From CAVRUZ01 sp963724495 (lineage in GTDB: Bacteria > Actinomycetota > Actinomycetes > Propionibacteriales > DAIQRJ01): a stretch of DNA of 64,000 nt. The notes below the pieces were generated by a model that saw only the letters and a list, made by a program, of their open reading frames with translations, searched no databases and was not told the DNA's origin. Location: NCBI GenBank assembly GCA_963724495.1, contig CAVRUZ010000002.1, forward strand, positions 1,364,001 through 1,428,000, written 5' to 3'. Position numbers and translations under genes: made by a program. Below, piece after piece: positions 45,815-55,428 of the stretch (positions are counted from its first letter, which is position 1; each line of letters begins with the position of its first letter).

Positions 45815-46996
45815 TCAGGCGGCCAGTTCGGCCCGCGCCTGCACGAACGCATCCACTGCCCGTTGCAGATCCTCTCGTGAGTGCGCGGCCGACATCTGCG
45901 TTCGGATGCGCGCCTTGTCGTGCGGGACAACCGGATAGCTGAAGGCGCGGACGTAGATCCCCTTGCGCAGCAGTGACTCAGCCATCCTGCCGGCTTCGAC
46001 GGCATCGCCGATCATGACCGGGACGATCGGGTGGTCGGACTCCGGAACCGTGAAGCCGGCCTCGGTGATCTCCCGTCGGAACCACTCAGTGTTCTCGCGT
46101 AGCCGGTCCAGCAGATCCCCTGAGTCGGCCAGGAGGTCCAGAGCGGCGATGGCCGCGGTCGCCATCGCCGGTGCCAGGGAGTTGGAGAACAGATAGGGCC
46201 GCGAGCGCTGGCGGAGCGTCTCCACGATCTCCGATCGGCCTGCGGTGAAGCCTCCGCTCGCCCCACCGAGAGCCTTGCCCATCGTGCCGGTGACGATGTC
46301 GATCCGGTCCTGCACGCCGAAGAGTTCCGGTGTCCCGGCACCGGTCGGCCCGATGAAGCCGACGGCGTGCGAGTCGTCGACCATCACCAGCGCATCGTGG
46401 CTTTCGGCCAGGTCGACGATCTGGTCCAACGGCGCAAGGTATCCGTCCATGGAGAACACACCGTCGGTCGCGATCAGCCGGTATCGCGCGTCGGCGGCTT
46501 CCTCCAGCCGGTGCTTGAGATCGCCCATGTCCCGGTTGCGGTAGCGCAGTCGCCTCGCCTTGCACAGGCGCACACCGTCGATGATGCTCGCGTGGTTCAG
46601 CTCGTCGGAGATCACCGCGTCCTCCGGGCCGAGCAGCGTCTCGAAGAGGCCGCCGTTGGCGTCGAAGCACGAGCTGTACAAGATCGCACCGTCGGTGTGC
46701 AGGAACGCGGCGATCCTGCTCTCCAGCTCGGTGTGGATCTCCTGCGTGCCGCAGATGAAGCGGACGGACGCAAGCCCAAAACCCCATCGCTCCAGGCCGT
46801 CGCGCGCCGCCTGGATGAGTCTCGGGTGATCGGCGAGACCCAGGTAGTTGTTCGCACAGAGGTTCAGGACGTCCGACCCGCCGACGCCGATGACAGGCCC
46901 TTGCGGCGTCGTGAGGATGCCCTCCTCCTTGTAGAGCCCGTCGATGCGCATCTGCGCGAGCGCTCCGGCCAGGTCGTCCTTCATCCCTGCGTACAT
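45815..46996 (-). CDS. kbl: Glycine C-acetyltransferase (2-amino-3-ketobutyrate CoA ligase)
   Basis: A PLP enzyme that cleaves 2-amino-3-ketobutyrate with CoA to glycine and acetyl-CoA. The 393-residue product shows the alpha-oxoamine-synthase signatures: LCANNYLGLADHPRL, FICGTQEIHTELESRIA, the PLP-phosphate region MVDDSHAVGFIGPTGAGTPE and the PLP lysine in GTMGKALGGASGG. It is 23 bp downstream of tdh on the same strand, completing the threonine-to-glycine pathway. ATG 46996; an internal ATG at 46984 is possible. Confidence 0.96.
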   Translation of the reverse strand: MYAGMKDDLAGALAQMRIDGLYKEEGILTTPQGPVIGVGGSDVLNLCANNYLGLADHPRLIQAARDGLERWGFGLASVRFICGTQEIHTELESRIAAFLHTDGAILYSSCFDANGGLFETLLGPEDAVISDELNHASIIDGVRLCKARRLRYRNRDMGDLKHRLEEAADARYRLIATDGVFSMDGYLAPLDQIVDLAESHDALVMVDDSHAVGFIGPTGAGTPELFGVQDRIDIVTGTMGKALGGASGGFTAGRSEIVETLRQRSRPYLFSNSLAPAMATAAIAALDLLADSGDLLDRLRENTEWFRREITEAGFTVPESDHPIVPVMIGDAVEAGRMAESLLRKGIYVRAFSYPVVPHDKARIRTQMSAAHSREDLQRAVDAFVQARAELAA

Positions 46997-47019
46997 GCGG
47001 CTCCTCTATCGCTTGATCT

Positions 47020-48048
47020 TCAGTCCCAGTTGAGCAGCACCTTGCCGCTGTGGCCCGACCGCGCCGTGTCGAACGCCTGCTGGAAGTCCACGGCGGGGAA
47101 GCGGTGCGTGATGACCGGCGAGATGTCCAGGCCCGACTGCAGCAGCACCGACATCGCGTACCAGGTCTCGAACATCTCTCGTCCGTAGATCCCCTTGATC
47201 GTCAGCATGCTGAACACGACAGTGGTGAAGTCGATCTCGACCGGTGACGCCGGGATGCCCAGTACAGCGATCCGGCCGCCGTGGGTCATGTTGGCGATCA
47301 TGTCCGCCATGGCGGAGGGATGCCCGGACATCTCCAGTCCGACGTCGAAGCCTTCCAGCATTCCCAGGCGGTGTTGGGCATCCGTGATCGACTGGGTCCT
47401 GACATCGATTGCCAGGTCGACGCCGATCGCGCGTGCCAGCTCCAGCCGCTCCGGCGAGACGTCGGTGATCACCACGAAGCGGGCGCCGGCGTGCTTCGCG
47501 ACCGCGGCGGCCATGATGCCGATGGGCCCGGCACCGGTCACCAGGACGTCCTCGCCGAGCGAGGGAAAGGTCAACGCCGTGTGCACGGCGTTGCCGAACG
47601 GGTCGAAGATCGCCGCGACGTCCAGATCGATGCCGGCCGGATGGACCCACACGTTGACAGCCGGAACGACCACGTACTCGGCGAAGGCACCGTCGCGGTG
47701 AACACCGATCCCGCGGCTGTTGATGCAGAGGTGCCGTCGACCGGCGCGACAGTTGCGGCACCGGCCACACACCAGGTGGCCCTCGGCGCTGACCACGTCA
47801 CCGACGTGCACGTCGCCGACACCGACGCCGACCTGCGTCACCTCTCCCACGAACTCGTGGCCGAGGATCAGCGGCGGCGTGACCGTCTGCTGCGCCCAGG
47901 CATCCCATGCCTCGATGTGCAGGTCGGTGCCGCAGATGCCGGTGCGGCGCACGCGTACGAGCACGTCGGCGGGTCCCGGCACCGGGACAGGCACTTCCTC
48001 CAGGTCAAGTCCCTTCTGCGCCGAGCCCTTCCGCAGCGCCAGCATCAC
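47020..48048 (-). CDS. tdh: L-threonine 3-dehydrogenase
   Basis: Zinc-dependent medium-chain dehydrogenase oxidising threonine to 2-amino-3-ketobutyrate with NAD. It has the catalytic zinc ligands in GICGTDLHI and GHEFVGE, the four structural-zinc cysteines in CGRCRNCRAGRRHLC, the Rossmann GAGPIGIMAAAVAK and the threonine-dehydrogenase-specific DPFGNAVHTAL. 342 residues, frame intact. The start overlaps the upstream cysteine-hydrolase-like gene by 4 bp, so the three genes form one operon. Confidence 0.96.
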   Translation of the reverse strand: MMLALRKGSAQKGLDLEEVPVPVPGPADVLVRVRRTGICGTDLHIEAWDAWAQQTVTPPLILGHEFVGEVTQVGVGVGDVHVGDVVSAEGHLVCGRCRNCRAGRRHLCINSRGIGVHRDGAFAEYVVVPAVNVWVHPAGIDLDVAAIFDPFGNAVHTALTFPSLGEDVLVTGAGPIGIMAAAVAKHAGARFVVITDVSPERLELARAIGVDLAIDVRTQSITDAQHRLGMLEGFDVGLEMSGHPSAMADMIANMTHGGRIAVLGIPASPVEIDFTTVVFSMLTIKGIYGREMFETWYAMSVLLQSGLDISPVITHRFPAVDFQQAFDTARSGHSGKVLLNWD

Positions 48049-48644
48049 CGCGCCGCCAGGAGGCGCAACGCCTCTTCGGCAGTGAGGTTGCCGGCCGTCG
48101 CGAGATCGAGATTCGCCAACGATGCTTCGTGCACAGACAGGCTGGCGGCCGCGACGCAGTCGGATACCACGTGGACGGTGAAGCCGAGGTCAGTGCCGTG
48201 ACGCGCCGTCTGCTCCACGGTGAGGTTGGTCGCGACACCAGTGACCAGCAGTGTGGTGATGCCCGCATCGCTCAGGCTGTTGGCAAGGTCGTTACCGGCA
48301 AGGCCAGAGAGCCGCTGGTTGTCGGACACACGGTCGTCGGGCAGCACGGCCATGTCGGCCACCAGGGCCGCGCCCCGCGAGTCCGGCCGGAATGCTTGCT
48401 GATGATCGGCGACAGCGACCATGAACGCCGTGTTCCGGACGAGTTTGCCCTCACCCATGGGAATCGTGAACCGGCTCCAGACGATCGTGGCACCGGCCTG
48501 GCGCGCCGACGCGTGGAAGGCGGCAGCTCGCCTGACCACGCCACTCTGTTCCACCGGTTCCGCGAGCATCGCGCCGAAGAATCCCTCCGGCGAGATGACG
48601 TTCGTCTGCCAGTGCAGGGCCAGCACTGCGACATCGGTGCGCAT
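48045..48644 (-). CDS. Isochorismatase/cysteine-hydrolase-fold protein with altered catalytic residues
   Basis: A 199-residue isochorismatase-like fold. Recognisable parts are VAVLALHWQTNVIS near the N-terminus, then VVSDCVAAASLSVHEASL. The canonical nucleophile position G-x-(A/x)-T-N-x-C-V reads GVATNLTVEQ, with Thr instead of Cys, and the usual N-terminal catalytic Asp is His (ALHWQ). A conventional cysteine hydrolase reaction is therefore unlikely. It is the first gene of the tdh-kbl operon; its role in threonine catabolism is unknown. Confidence 0.8.
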   Translation of the reverse strand: MRTDVAVLALHWQTNVISPEGFFGAMLAEPVEQSGVVRRAAAFHASARQAGATIVWSRFTIPMGEGKLVRNTAFMVAVADHQQAFRPDSRGAALVADMAVLPDDRVSDNQRLSGLAGNDLANSLSDAGITTLLVTGVATNLTVEQTARHGTDLGFTVHVVSDCVAAASLSVHEASLANLDLATAGNLTAEEALRLLAAR

Positions 48645-48724
48645 GTCGGCATAGTGCCACGCGGCCTTGGTGCGTCCGGACGTGCGACGTGATCGTCGGG
48701 ACCTTTCGTGGCTGACAGCCTGCG

Positions 48725-49690
48725 TCACGCGACGTGTTGCGTGACCCATTCGATCGGGTCGTCGTCGATCGCCGGGAGGCCGGCGCTCGCCAAGGCCCCG
48801 GTGACGAGTGTGCGCCGATGTGCGGCATAGGTGAGCACGTGCGCGATCATCCCGCCGTAGCTGAACACCCTTGCCGGGGTGCAGGTGGCGTCGACGAAGG
48901 TCTCGGCCAGGCGGTTGCCCGTGGCGACATCGCGAACGCGGTCGAGGAATTGTGGGCCCTCCTCGTCCAGGACGGAGCCGATCGTCGCGAGGCTCTGACC
49001 GCGTTCCGCGTCGAAGTCGTACGGCACGCTGGCCATCGAGGCATTCCACATGGCCATCTGTCCGACGAGTCTGGCCAACAGGGAGCGGATGGTTGGGTCA
49101 CTGTCGACTCCCTCGACCGACAACTCGATCGCTTGATCGAGGCGATCGGCGTCGAGGGTGGCAGCCGCGGCCATCAGTTGCCGCAGCACGTGCTGGTGAT
49201 GTTCGACCATGGCGATCACGAGATCCATCGAGGTCTCCTTGGCTCTCGCCGGCATGCGCAGCCCGCCGGGTGGGTGGAAATGGACGCCGTTGGGACACGG
49301 CAGTTCGATCCGCTTCGGGTCAGCCCGCCAGACCGACGGCGGTGTGCCGAACGCGCGTGCGAAGGCCCTGGTGAATGCCTCGTGCGAGGAATAGCCCGCC
49401 TCCACGGCCACATCGAGAACGCCCAGGGACGTGCTGACCAGGCGATACGCCGACCGCTCCAGGAGCAGACGCCGGCGGAACCGGCCCGGCGGCTCACCGG
49501 CGATGCCGGCCATCACCCGGTCGAAGTGGAAGCGCGACAGGTAGAGCTCAGCCGCGATGGCGTCACCGCCGAACTCGTGATCGTCGAGGTGCCGGGCCAC
49601 AGTGTCGACGAACGCCGCGAACCGATCCTCGGCGAGTGGCCGCCGTGCGGCGGGATCGTCGGCCGTGGCAGTCACCACCTTCGGCTTCAT
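48725..49690 (-). CDS. AraC-type HTH regulator with C-terminal DinB-like domain
   Basis: A 321-residue protein. Residues about 20-120 form an AraC-type double HTH (LYLSRFHFDRVMAGIAGEPP, GVLDVAVEAGYSSHEAFTRA FARAFG). The C-terminal half is a four-helix DinB-like bundle (VEHHQHVLRQLMAAAATLDA, IAHVLTYAAHRRTLVTGAL) that may bind metal or a thiol. The start ATG 49690 (MKPKVV) was chosen because translation upstream is Arg/Ser-rich and not protein-like. This AraC-plus-DinB combination occurs in actinobacteria; the regulated genes are not obvious. Confidence 0.85.
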   Translation of the reverse strand: MKPKVVTATADDPAARRPLAEDRFAAFVDTVARHLDDHEFGGDAIAAELYLSRFHFDRVMAGIAGEPPGRFRRRLLLERSAYRLVSTSLGVLDVAVEAGYSSHEAFTRAFARAFGTPPSVWRADPKRIELPCPNGVHFHPPGGLRMPARAKETSMDLVIAMVEHHQHVLRQLMAAAATLDADRLDQAIELSVEGVDSDPTIRSLLARLVGQMAMWNASMASVPYDFDAERGQSLATIGSVLDEEGPQFLDRVRDVATGNRLAETFVDATCTPARVFSYGGMIAHVLTYAAHRRTLVTGALASAGLPAIDDDPIEWVTQHVA

Positions 49691-49766
49691 GCGGCCCAGC
49701 CTGCGTTGCCCTCGTGGCTTACCGCTTGATCGTCCTTGCCGTGCTCGCGGACGGATTCCAGCTGCC

Positions 49767-50543
49767 TTACTGCGGGGACCCGCTCCGGGCGTCGAGGAAG
49801 GCCACGATCCGGCGCCACGAGTCCGACGTGGCGTCGGCGTGGTCGACCGACCTCCGGTCGAAGAAGCTGTGCGGTGCACCGGGATACGTCACGATCTCGT
49901 GCTCGACACCGGTCGGGTCGAGGCGCTCGTCGAGAGCCTCGACCTGCTCCACCGGGATGCCCTGGTCGGCACCGCCGAACAGGCCGAGCACGGGCACCGT
50001 GATGCCGCCGGCCTGGTCGAGAGCCGTTCCCTCGCCGAAGTCACGCTTCATCCCTGCGTAGAACCCCACGACTCCCGCCAGCGCGAGTTCCGCGTGGGCG
50101 CCGGCCATGAGTGACAACGTGCCACCGAGACAGAAACCCACTGTGACCACAGCGTTTCCTGGTGCCCGCTGAGCCAGTTCGGCCAGTCCGGCTTGGGTAT
50201 CCGCAACTAGGGATGGGTAGGTCAGCTGCTGGACGTGCGGTTGGTGCTCGAAGGCGTCGTTGCGTTCGGTGAGCCCGGCGGTGCGTCCGAAGTAGTCGAT
50301 GCCGAGCGCTGGAAAGCCCAACCCGGCGAAGGTGACCGCCAGCTGTGCGTAGAACGCATGCAGGCCGCGAATGTCGGGATAGATCAGCACGCTGACGTCG
50401 CGCGTGCGGGCCGCGTCCTCTGGCATCGCCACGAAGGCATGGAACGGAGTTCCGTCAGCCGAGGTCAGCACCACCTGCTCACCGTGTGCTGCGCCCAGCT
50501 CTCCTTCGGGCTGTGGGACGAGGGCACCGTCGTCGAAGCACAT
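49767..50543 (-). CDS. Dienelactone hydrolase family protein
   Basis: A 258-residue alpha/beta hydrolase. The nucleophile is Cys in VGFCLGGTLS, the acid Asp in GGADQGIP and the base His in GAPHSFFD, the dienelactone-hydrolase triad. The N-terminus MCFDDGA is usual for the family. GGAGG precedes ATG 50543. It lies 31 bp downstream of malQ on the same strand, but no metabolic link is apparent. The true substrate (lactone or ester) is not known. Confidence 0.92.
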   Translation of the reverse strand: MCFDDGALVPQPEGELGAAHGEQVVLTSADGTPFHAFVAMPEDAARTRDVSVLIYPDIRGLHAFYAQLAVTFAGLGFPALGIDYFGRTAGLTERNDAFEHQPHVQQLTYPSLVADTQAGLAELAQRAPGNAVVTVGFCLGGTLSLMAGAHAELALAGVVGFYAGMKRDFGEGTALDQAGGITVPVLGLFGGADQGIPVEQVEALDERLDPTGVEHEIVTYPGAPHSFFDRRSVDHADATSDSWRRIVAFLDARSGSPQ

Positions 50544-50574
50544 GTCGGAACAACCTCCTGGTCGTTGCCGGCCG

Positions 50575-52738
50575 CTAGCGACCGGGTCTCGTGTGGCCTT
50601 GCATCACCGAGGCAAGGGAGAACGCCCTGGCCGACTCCATCACGTCGGTGAGGGTGAGCGGCTGTCCGGCGGCGCCGGTCACAGGCACGCGCCAGTTGGG
50701 GTACTCGGTCTCGGTTCCGGGCTGGTTCACCGCCCGGCGGTCTCCGACCAGGTCGGGTACGGCCACCCCGAGCAGCCGAGAGGGCGTGCGCAGCAGGAAC
50801 TCATGCAGGGCCTCGACAATCTCCTGGGTGTCGGGGTCGGAGCCCGCATTCTCGGTGAGCAGGCCGCGGTCGCGGAGCATCGCCAGCACCGCATCGATCG
50901 CCTGCCGCTCGGCTGCCTGTTCCTCCTCGACGGTGCGCGTGAGCAGCCCCAGACGCTCGCGGATCGCGACGTGCTCGAGTTGGAGGAACCCAGCCGTCGG
51001 TGGCAGGTCGTGCGTCGTCACCGTTGCCAGGCAGAGATCCCGGTACTCCTCCGGTGGCAGCGGGCCGGTGTCGGTGTGCTCGAACCACAGGATGGAGGTG
51101 CCCAGCATGCCGCGCTCCCGCAGGTAGTCGCGCACGCGCGGCTCGACCACACCGAGGTCCTCACCCACGACCACCGCCCCGGCCCGGTGCGCCTCGAGCG
51201 CCAGCACGCCGATCATCGCCTCAGGGTCGTAGTACACGTAGGTGCCCTCGGTGGGCAGATGGCCGGTGGGGACCCACCAGAGCCGGAACAGCCCCATGAC
51301 GTGGTCGACGCGCACGCCGCCGGAGTCACGAAGCAGCGTCCGCAGCATGTCGCGGTACGGCCCATATCCCAACTCAGCAAGGGCATCCGGTCGCCACGGC
51401 GGCTGGTGCCAGTCCTGCCCGAGCTGGTTGAACTGATCCGGTGGTGCACCCACGGACACCGAGCGGGCCAGGGCGTCACCCAGGGCCCAGGTGTCCGCGC
51501 CGTCGGGGTGCACGCCGACCGCGAGGTCATGCACCACGCCGATGCTCATCCCGGCCGCGAGCGCCTCGTGCTGGGCCATCGCGAGCTGGTCCCGGAGCTG
51601 CCATTGCAGCCAGCAGTGGAAGTCGACCTCGTCGGCATGCTGCTGGGCGAACTCGGCGACTGCCTCGCGACCTCGGGTCACGTAGGGGTTCGGGCCAGTC
51701 CTGCCAGGGCAGGCCGTTGACCAAGGCGAGCGCGCACCAGGTGGCGAAGTCGACGAGGCCGGAACCCTCGCGCTGCTTGAACCGTTGAAAGGCTGCCTGC
51801 CGGCGCCGGGATCGAGGTGCGGCGTGGATCAGCCGTAGCGCGGGTTCCTTGACCGCCCACACCGCGTCGCGGTCGATGGTGTCCTGCGTGTTCAGCGCAC
51901 GTGCCCTCGTCGCGAGCGCCGCCACCTTCCGGCCCGCCTCGTCGTCGAGAGTCGCCACCTCGGGAACGTCCTCCGGCCGCAGGTAGAGGGGACTGGCGAA
52001 TCTCCTGGTGGTGGGCCGGTAGGGCGAGGCCTCGATCGGGCTGACCGGCTGCGCTGCATGCAGCGGATTGACCAGCAGGTAACCGGCTCCCAGCTGATCG
52101 CCACCCCACGCCGCCAGCTCGGCCAGGTCGGCGATATCGCCCATTCCCCACGACTCGTCCGACCGCAACGCATAGACCTGGTGCATCAGTCCCCACACGC
52201 GTCCGCCGTCACGATGGCCGGGCGCGCCGGCGAGAGCCGGTGGCAGGGCGAGCTTCTGCGGCGTGACGATGAGCGTGGCGGTCGTGCGTGTCCCGTCGTC
52301 GACGTCGGCATGCAGGAGATGCCAGCCGAGCGGCAGGTCTCCATCGAGTTCGAACGTCGCCTCACCGGTCAGGACACCGTCGATCGTGCGTGGTTCGACC
52401 AGGTGATCGACCTGCCGGACCGGTCGGCTGCCGCCGTCCTCCAGCTCCACTGAGAGGCGCAACCCGGTCCCATGCGGAACATGTGCCGCCACCCACGGGG
52501 TCCAGCCCTCGCGGCAGACGACGGTGGCAGGGAGCACCCGCCGCCAGGTGCGGTCGCTCTGGTCGGCGAGTGCCGCAGAGGCAGCCTCCGGTGTGGACGC
52601 ATCGACGCCGAGTGCTGCCAGCACCGTCCGAATCGTCTCGGCACCGACCACGACGTGTTCGCCCAGCCAGCTCCAGTACTCCGTCGCCACTCCCCGCGCC
52701 GCGGCCAGGGCCAGCAGGGTGTCGTCGGGCGCACTCAC
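50575..52738 (-). CDS. malQ: 4-alpha-glucanotransferase, one frame change
   Basis: A GH77 amylomaltase that transfers glucan chains during maltodextrin and glycogen turnover. It is about 720 residues long with the actinobacterial N-terminal extension. Visible catalytic elements are the nucleophile Asp in GVRVDHVMGL, the acid/base Glu in VVVGEDLGVV and the third Asp in TTHDLPP. At about 51665-51690 the frame changes by one base (WPEPLRDPR, then GREAVAEFAQQ); the two halves together give a full-length enzyme. Starts at GTG 52738. Confidence 0.9.
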
Positions 52739-52768
52739 GGGCCGGAGACTAGCCGCAGCCGGTCGCGA

Positions 52769-53179
52769 CTATTGAGGACCGCCCGGTGATGCGTCGTCAC
52801 CTCTGTAGGCGGTCACCTCGATCTCGATCCGCATGCGGGCGTCGGACAGTCCGCACACCTGCATGGTCGCGGCCGGACGGACGTCCCCGAACGCCTGCCG
52901 CAGCACGGGGATGCACGTCTCGAAGTCGACCCGGTGTGGCAGCAGGTAGCGCACGCGCACGACGTCGGCCAGTGACGCGTCCGCTTGCGCCAGCGCATCA
53001 CCGATGTTCCGGAGTGCCTGCTCGGCCTGCTGCCGCACGTCCCCGGAGATCGTCATCGTCTGGTAGTCGAATCCCGTCGTCCCGGACACCAGGATCCACG
53101 GACCTATCCGCACGGCTCGCGAATAGCCCATCTGCTCCTCGAATGCCGAGCCCTGGTTGATCAAACGCCGCTCGACCAC
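52769..53179 (-). CDS. RidA (YjgF/YER057c/UK114) family protein
   Basis: A 136-residue Rid-family protein; such trimers hydrolyse reactive enamine/imine intermediates or related adducts. It contains GYSRAVRIGPWILVSGTTGF, the helix RQQAEQALRNIGDALAQADA and ATMQVCGLSDARMRIEIEVT. The position of the classical Arg is taken by the R in LSDARMRIE or nearby, so archetypal RidA activity is not certain. The start GTG 53179 is preferred because upstream translation does not resemble the family. Confidence 0.85.
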   Translation of the reverse strand: MVERRLINQGSAFEEQMGYSRAVRIGPWILVSGTTGFDYQTMTISGDVRQQAEQALRNIGDALAQADASLADVVRVRYLLPHRVDFETCIPVLRQAFGDVRPAATMQVCGLSDARMRIEIEVTAYRGDDASPGGPQ

Positions 53180-53372
53180 CGCGTCACCTCTCCCCTGCCT
53201 CTTCTGCGTCGACGGAGCGACATCAGCGGCCGTCATGCACGGCTCCCGCTCCGGTGATCTCTCCGTGCGCCTGGTACTACGACCATCGCCCAATGGTGAC
53301 TGCCCGCCCTCCTCCCGCAGTGTTGCCAACAGCAGCCGGAAGACCCGGTTGACGGCACAGGAGGCCACCCAG

Positions 53373-53780
53373 ATGAAGATCACCCGCACCATCACCGCAG
53401 CGGCCCTCGCCTCGACGACGGCACTGGCACTCCTCGGCGTCACCGCCGAGTCGGCCTCAGCCAAGCGCCCCGAAGTCAGGACCTCGGGTTCCTGCTCCGC
53501 CTCGACCGACTGGAAGCTCAAGGCCAAGGGCGAGGACGGCCGGCGCCTCGAGGTGGAGCTCGAGATCGACTCCAACCGCAACGGGCAGAAGTGGTACCTG
53601 TCGATCAGCGACAACGGCAAGCGCGTGTACACGAGCAGCCGTCGCACGCACGGCCCGAGCGGCTCGTTCGAGGTCGAACGCAACATCGCCAACCGCGCTG
53701 GCTCCGACCGCATCACCGCCAACGCCTGGAACAGCGTCACCCGCGAGAAGTGCCGGGCTGTCGTCACCTACCGCGGCTGA
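53373..53780 (+). CDS. Small secreted protein
   Basis: A 135-residue exported protein. A Sec signal peptide (MKITRTITAAALASTTALAL) with cleavage likely after ESASA is followed by a hydrophilic beta-rich domain: SGSCSASTDWKLKAKGEDGR, LEVELEIDSNRNGQKWYLSI, ERNIANRAGSDRITANAW. Two cysteines (SGSC, EKC) could form a disulfide. AGGAGG lies 8 bp before ATG 53373. Similar small secreted proteins with unknown function are frequent in Nocardioides-like genomes. Confidence 0.8.
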   Translation: MKITRTITAAALASTTALALLGVTAESASAKRPEVRTSGSCSASTDWKLKAKGEDGRRLEVELEIDSNRNGQKWYLSISDNGKRVYTSSRRTHGPSGSFEVERNIANRAGSDRITANAWNSVTREKCRAVVTYRG

Positions 53781-53886
53781 GGACACGTCTTCCGCCAGAT
53801 CGGGGTGGCCGATCGGACGAGCGCGGCGCTCTGGGCCCGCGATCATCTGTCTGGGTTGAGAACGGACGACTCGTCGAACTGACGGT

Positions 53887-54414
53887 TCAGTAACCGGTGC
53901 GGCCGTCGATGCACTCGCGCAACAGGTCGGCGTGACCGAGATGGCGCGCGTACTCCTCGATCATGTGCACCAGGATCCAGCGCAGGTTGATGTCCTTGCC
54001 GTTGCGCTTGCCCGGCAGAGCAGCATCCAGATCGGTGACGACAGACGCTCTTTCGCGGGCGGTGGCGACCTCCGCGTGGAGACGGTCGAGATCTGCCAGT
54101 GCGTGCTCGGGCAGTCCACCGGTGAAGTCGCCGTCAGGTTCGGTCTCGCAGTAGAGGCGAGGTTGGTCCAATCCGGTCACGACGTTGCCGAACCAGTACC
54201 GCTCGACCTTGGTCAGGTGCCGGACGATCCCCAACAGCGTCAGCGTGGACGGCGGCACGGCCTGCAGGCACAGCTGGTCCGGAGTGAGCCCGCCGAGCTT
54301 GAGGAGGAGCGTCGATCGGTAGAACTCCAGCCAGGACTCCAACGACTCGCGGTCGCGAGCCATGAACGGCGCGGCACGGTCGTCGTCGGGCATTGGACTG
54401 GTCATGCCGGACAT
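53887..54414 (-). CDS. DinB/DUF664 family protein
   Basis: A 175-residue four-helix-bundle protein of the DinB superfamily (mycothiol- or bacillithiol-S-transferase-like). It contains ESLESWLEFYRSTLLLKLGG, TLLGIVRHLTKVERYWFGNV with a candidate metal His, and LRWILVHMIEEYARHLGHAD with the C-terminal H-x3-(E)-x-x-R-H metal signature. Start ATG 54414. Consistent with thiol-dependent detoxification in a mycothiol-producing organism; the substrate is unknown. Confidence 0.88.
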   Translation of the reverse strand: MSGMTSPMPDDDRAAPFMARDRESLESWLEFYRSTLLLKLGGLTPDQLCLQAVPPSTLTLLGIVRHLTKVERYWFGNVVTGLDQPRLYCETEPDGDFTGGLPEHALADLDRLHAEVATARERASVVTDLDAALPGKRNGKDINLRWILVHMIEEYARHLGHADLLRECIDGRTGY

Positions 54415-54462
54415 TGTCGGGCCCCAGCCGCACGCCCCGCCAACTCAGGCGACGCCCACCGG

Positions 54463-54539
54463 CCCTGAAAAGTGGTGTCCAGTCGCGCGGTTGGGCCCGA
54501 GATCGGCGGTTGGTCGCCACCAGCCACCACTTTTCAGGG
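54463..54539. repeat. 15-bp inverted repeat with 47-bp spacer
   Basis: Perfect arms CCCTGAAAAGTGGTG (54463-54477) and CACCACTTTTCAGGG (54525-54539) between two co-directional minus-strand genes. The right arm contains the stop codon of the methyltransferase gene. The AT-containing arms are unlike the 57-bp hairpin family at 21-33 kb. Possible terminator, attenuator or a separate repeat family. Confidence 0.6.
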
Positions 54540-55262
54540 TTGCGAATGCGCGGACGCGACGAACACGAACTCCAGGCCGGGGCGGTCAGGAGCGTCTCGC
54601 ACGTCCTCGACCACGAAGCCGCTCTGCACCAACGAGCGTTCGACTTCGTCGCGGTCGCGGAACCGCAACGTCGAGTCCGAGGTGATCAGTTCACCCCGGA
54701 GCAGATAGTGCTGGCGGAACGTCACCAGCGGTTCGCTCACTTCAATGAGCTCAGTCCAGGCCTCCACTCTGCCAACCCCCGGGATGACGGTCGAACGCTC
54801 CGTCGGTTGGCGCTCCCAGCCTCGCCACGCCTCCTTGGCAGGGTCTCGTGTCTCGAAGACCAGGTGCCCACCGGGCCGCAGGGCCGCGTGGATGCCTTGC
54901 AGGGTTGAGTTCCAGTCGGTGTCGGTGAGGAACACCTGGGCCACGTTGCCCGTCATCGTCGCCAGGTCGACGTCGAGATCGGGCAGCGACGTGGCATCGC
55001 CATACAGCCAGCGCACACGATCGGCATGCGGCTTCGACCGGGCCACATCGAGTGAGGCCTTGGCCGGATCCACAGCAACCACGTCGATTCCCCGCCCGGC
55101 GAGCTGGCAGGCGAACGTCCCCGTACCGCACCCGACATCGAGAACGGTGCGCGCGCCGAGCTCGTCGACAAGAGCGTCGTACGCCGCCAGGTCGGGGCGT
55201 AACTGCTCCAGCGGGTCGTAGATCGCCGCGAGCCGCGGGTCGTCGAACACCGGGTCAGGCAT
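54534..55262 (-). CDS. SAM-dependent class I methyltransferase
   Basis: A 242-residue methyltransferase. Motif I is TVLDVGCGTGTFACQLAGRG with the acidic residue in VVAVDPAKASLDVA. Motif 4 is VDLATMTGNVAQVFLTD and the later HLVFETRDPAKEAWRGWER is typical of this small-molecule group. The C-terminal RDRDEVERSLVQSGFVVEDV is the usual final helix-strand. ATG 55262. Substrate unknown. Confidence 0.88.
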   Translation of the reverse strand: MPDPVFDDPRLAAIYDPLEQLRPDLAAYDALVDELGARTVLDVGCGTGTFACQLAGRGIDVVAVDPAKASLDVARSKPHADRVRWLYGDATSLPDLDVDLATMTGNVAQVFLTDTDWNSTLQGIHAALRPGGHLVFETRDPAKEAWRGWERQPTERSTVIPGVGRVEAWTELIEVSEPLVTFRQHYLLRGELITSDSTLRFRDRDEVERSLVQSGFVVEDVRDAPDRPGLEFVFVASAHSQP

Positions 55263-55428
55263 GCGCTCACCCTAGGATCTGCCGCTGCTGTCCCGGCCCG
55301 TCGGCACAGGCTGCCCTGCCCGGCGGTTTCGTGCATATCGTCGCTTTTGCTACGCTTTGTGACGTGTAAGGGGCGTATCAGGGCCGGGCCAGATTGGGCC
55401 GGCACCGCGACACGAAGGACGCCTCCCC

